NCBI GenBank assembly: GCA_905221605.1
Contig: CAJNDS010000125.1
Location: 796,696 to 860,695, forward strand
Origin: Symbiodinium natans
Taxonomy: Eukaryota > Sar > Dinophyceae > Suessiales > Symbiodiniaceae
Length of the DNA: 64,000 bases
Reading direction: 5' to 3'
This document shows, in pieces, positions 62,456 to 64,000 of this stretch; the first letter of the stretch is position 1, and each line of letters begins with the position of its first letter. Under the pieces are notes generated by a model. That model ran no database searches. It saw only the letters and a list, made by a program, of their open reading frames with translations, and was not told the origin of the DNA. Made by a program: the position numbers and the translations under genes.

Positions 62456-62580
62456 ATGGGAAGTTCCAGCCACAAGGCTACTACGTCAACGAGCATGATG
62501 AGCCGACGCCTCGGCTTTGCAGGTTTTGTTCTTCGTTTAACTGTGGGGGCGTTCAGCAAGGCCGTGGCTCCATGGTATCC
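62456..62580 (+). CDS. Exon-like island, two candidate frames
   Basis: Frame 1 reads HGKFQPQGYYVNEHDEPTPR then LCRFCSSFNCGG (cysteine-rich) with a possible GT donor after TTTGCAG. Frame 2 opens with ATG at 62457 and reads MGSSSHKATTSTSMMSRRLG then a hydrophobic stretch, like a targeting peptide. Only one can be right. TTTAGGG follows. Confidence 0.35.
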
Positions 62581-62583
62581 TTT

Positions 62584-62743
62584 TCAGGGTTTAGGGTTTA
62601 GGATTTAGGGTTAGGGTTTAGGGTTTAGGGTTTAGGGTTTAGGGTTTAGGGATTAGGGTTTAGGGTTTAGGGTTTAGCGTTTAGGGTTTAGGGTTTAGGG
62701 TTTAGTGTTTAGGGTTTAGGGTTTAGGGTTTAGGGTTTAGGGC
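62584..62743 (+). repeat. TTTAGGG telomere-type array
   Basis: About 23 units with scattered TTTAGCG, TTTAGTG and TTAGGG variants. Confidence 0.95.
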
Positions 62744-62876
62744 TATTCACGCAGCACTGGACATGAAGTCTGTTTGGGTGTTTTGAAGGTGAGGACAGAG
62801 GGACATGCGGACGGGAGGCTTCCTGCCATGGCACACCCTCCACGGCGGCCTACCCTATCTCCTATACCCTACTATA

Positions 62877-62991
62877 GCATTGTGGTATTTGACTGTAACT
62901 TTAGATCCTTACCCCTTTTTGGGTTAGTTGGGTTTCTTAAGAAGGCAGCTAAAAGCTTACTTTTAGCTACCCTCCTGAGTGCAGCCAAGAT
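62877..62991. repeat. Dispersed repeat family F, copy 3
   Basis: GACTGTAACTTTAGATCCTT to CTGAGTGCAGCCAAGA; closest to copy 1 at 37949. Confidence 0.7.
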
Positions 62992-63177
62992 AGCTATGCC
63001 CTTTGATGAGCAGATTCAATAAGAAACGGCCGGTCAGTGGATTAGACCCTGGAAAGTTCTTGTTGGGCATCTCGGAGATAGCAAACATAAGGTTGGCTCC
63101 GGGTCTGGGGGTAGATTTCTAACAACTCGACGCTGCAAACCCTCCAGAGCCCTCCAGAGCCCTCCATGGAGGGTCCC

Positions 63178-63290
63178 CCTAAACCCTAAACCCTAAACCC
63201 TAAGCCCTAAACCCTAAACCCTAAACCCTAAACCCTAAACCCTAAACCCTAAACCCTAAACCCTAAACCCTAAACCCTAAACCTAAACCC
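63178..63290 (-). repeat. CCCTAAA telomere-type array
   Basis: About 16 units. On both sides lie inverted copies of a CCTCCAGAGCC / GGAGGGCTGGAGGGCT motif. Confidence 0.95.
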
Positions 63291-63394
63291 TGGAGGGCTG
63301 GAGGGCTGGAGGGGGCTGGCCAGCCCTCCCACTCCTGGAAAACTGGACCGGGGTCTGGATATGTAAAGCCCGGTACCAGATCTGCAGCGTCGGT

Positions 63395-63470
63395 TGAGCG
63401 GTGCAGGGCCTTTTGCCGACAAGCAGTGCTGAAGCACCCCATGAGAAGATCACTATGCATTCGCCGTGCC
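63395..63470 (+). CDS. Exon-like island
   Basis: After TCTGCAG, reads SVERCRAFCRQAVLKHPMRR then SLCIRRA and ends before GTAAAC. Basic and cysteine-containing; not recognised. Confidence 0.38.
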
Positions 63471-63477
63471 GTAAACC

Positions 63478-63585
63478 CCTATATGGGGGGGTTTCCGATA
63501 ATAGGGGTACCCTTCCTAGGGATCCTTTCTTTTGGGGATTCTACTATATTTGAAAAAGGGGGTACCCCTATTACAGGAAACACCA
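63478..63585. mobile_element. Palindromic MITE
   Basis: GTTTCCGATAATAGGGGTAC at the left and GGGGTACCCCTATTACAGGA at the right, about 105 bases. Directly follows the exon-like island at 63395-63470. Confidence 0.65.
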
Positions 63586-63742
63586 AAATAATCAATCCCC
63601 TTGCCGAACCAACAAGTGCATGAGCCATGAAGCTCCCTAAACCCTAAACTCTAAACCCTAAACCCTATGATAAACCCAATGACGGAAGACGACTTTGCAA
63701 ACTGCACTCTCAGCCTGGGAGGCTTGTTAGGCTGTACCTTAA

Positions 63743-63838
63743 ACGCCTAGTCTTAGTTACCCAAAACAAGAGGCTACTATACCCCCAAAATCCGAAAGTG
63801 TAGCCCACAATTATAGTCTACTGGCTTCCAAGGTAGGG
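63743..63838. mobile_element. MITE family I, copy 2
   Basis: CGCCTAGTCTTAGTTACCC at the left and TAGTCTACTGGCTTCCAAGG at the right; no poly-C tract, unlike copy 1. Confidence 0.55.
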
Positions 63839-64000
63839 TTTAGAGTTCAGGGTTCAGGATTCGGGTTGAGGGTTTAGAGTGTAAAGGGTGCAGGGCAACT
63901 AGCTCGAGGCACTCTGCTTATAGCCCCACTGACGAATAACCCTAAACCCTAAACCCTAAACCCTAAACCCTAAACCCTAAACCCTGACGCCTCAAGGGAC

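Noticed and set aside
1-64000. CRISPR array
   Set aside because: Repeats separated by unique segments look superficially similar, but units are 7 bases, in both orientations, with irregular spacing, in a eukaryotic intron context.

Overview
This is nuclear DNA from a eukaryote, most likely a dinoflagellate or a close alveolate relative. The reasons are interstitial arrays of the telomere-type repeat TTTAGGG/CCCTAAA throughout, genes cut into exons of about 27-135 bases, introns that start with GC or GA as well as GT, short direct repeats across exon-intron borders, same-strand tandem genes, and a conserved AG acceptor 46 bases before the ATG of two gene copies, as expected for spliced-leader trans-splicing. 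No bacterial features, rRNA, convincing tRNA, CRISPR array or reverse transcriptase was seen. The species cannot be named from the sequence.

Layout. 1-17.7 kb: telomeric arrays, small inverted-repeat elements (MITEs) and short exon-like islands on the + strand, ending in two in-frame exons with a stop at 17716-17718 (unidentified gene). Within this lies a foreign-looking block of about 2.7 kb (1.93-4.60 kb) bounded by an inverted repeat; it holds an XhoI-site-rich satellite and an AT-rich degenerate repeat. 18.1-25.2 kb and 25.9-34.3 kb: two tandem copies of the gene for ribosomal protein eL13 (RPL13), each with eight exons, coding for 218 residues and differing by one residue. 35.4-57.0 kb: a 19-exon gene model (about 343 residues) with an N-terminal PAM2-like (poly(A)-binding-protein-binding) motif followed by a DEDDy 3'-5' exonuclease domain of the EXD1/RNase D type. 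All catalytic motifs are present, and the YxxxD motif is split by an intron. 57.0-64 kb: MITEs, arrays and exon-like islands of an unidentified + strand gene or genes.

Central observation. Exons are preferentially preceded by C-rich CCCTAAA arrays and followed by G-rich TTTAGGG arrays. This is the polarity of a linear molecule capped by telomeres, and it also gives introns that begin with a repeat containing GT and end after a pyrimidine-rich tract. Several MITEs are interrupted by telomeric arrays where sibling copies are not, so the arrays look inserted, probably at repaired breaks. All gene models were spliced by eye from frame and phase continuity, without transcripts or database searches.
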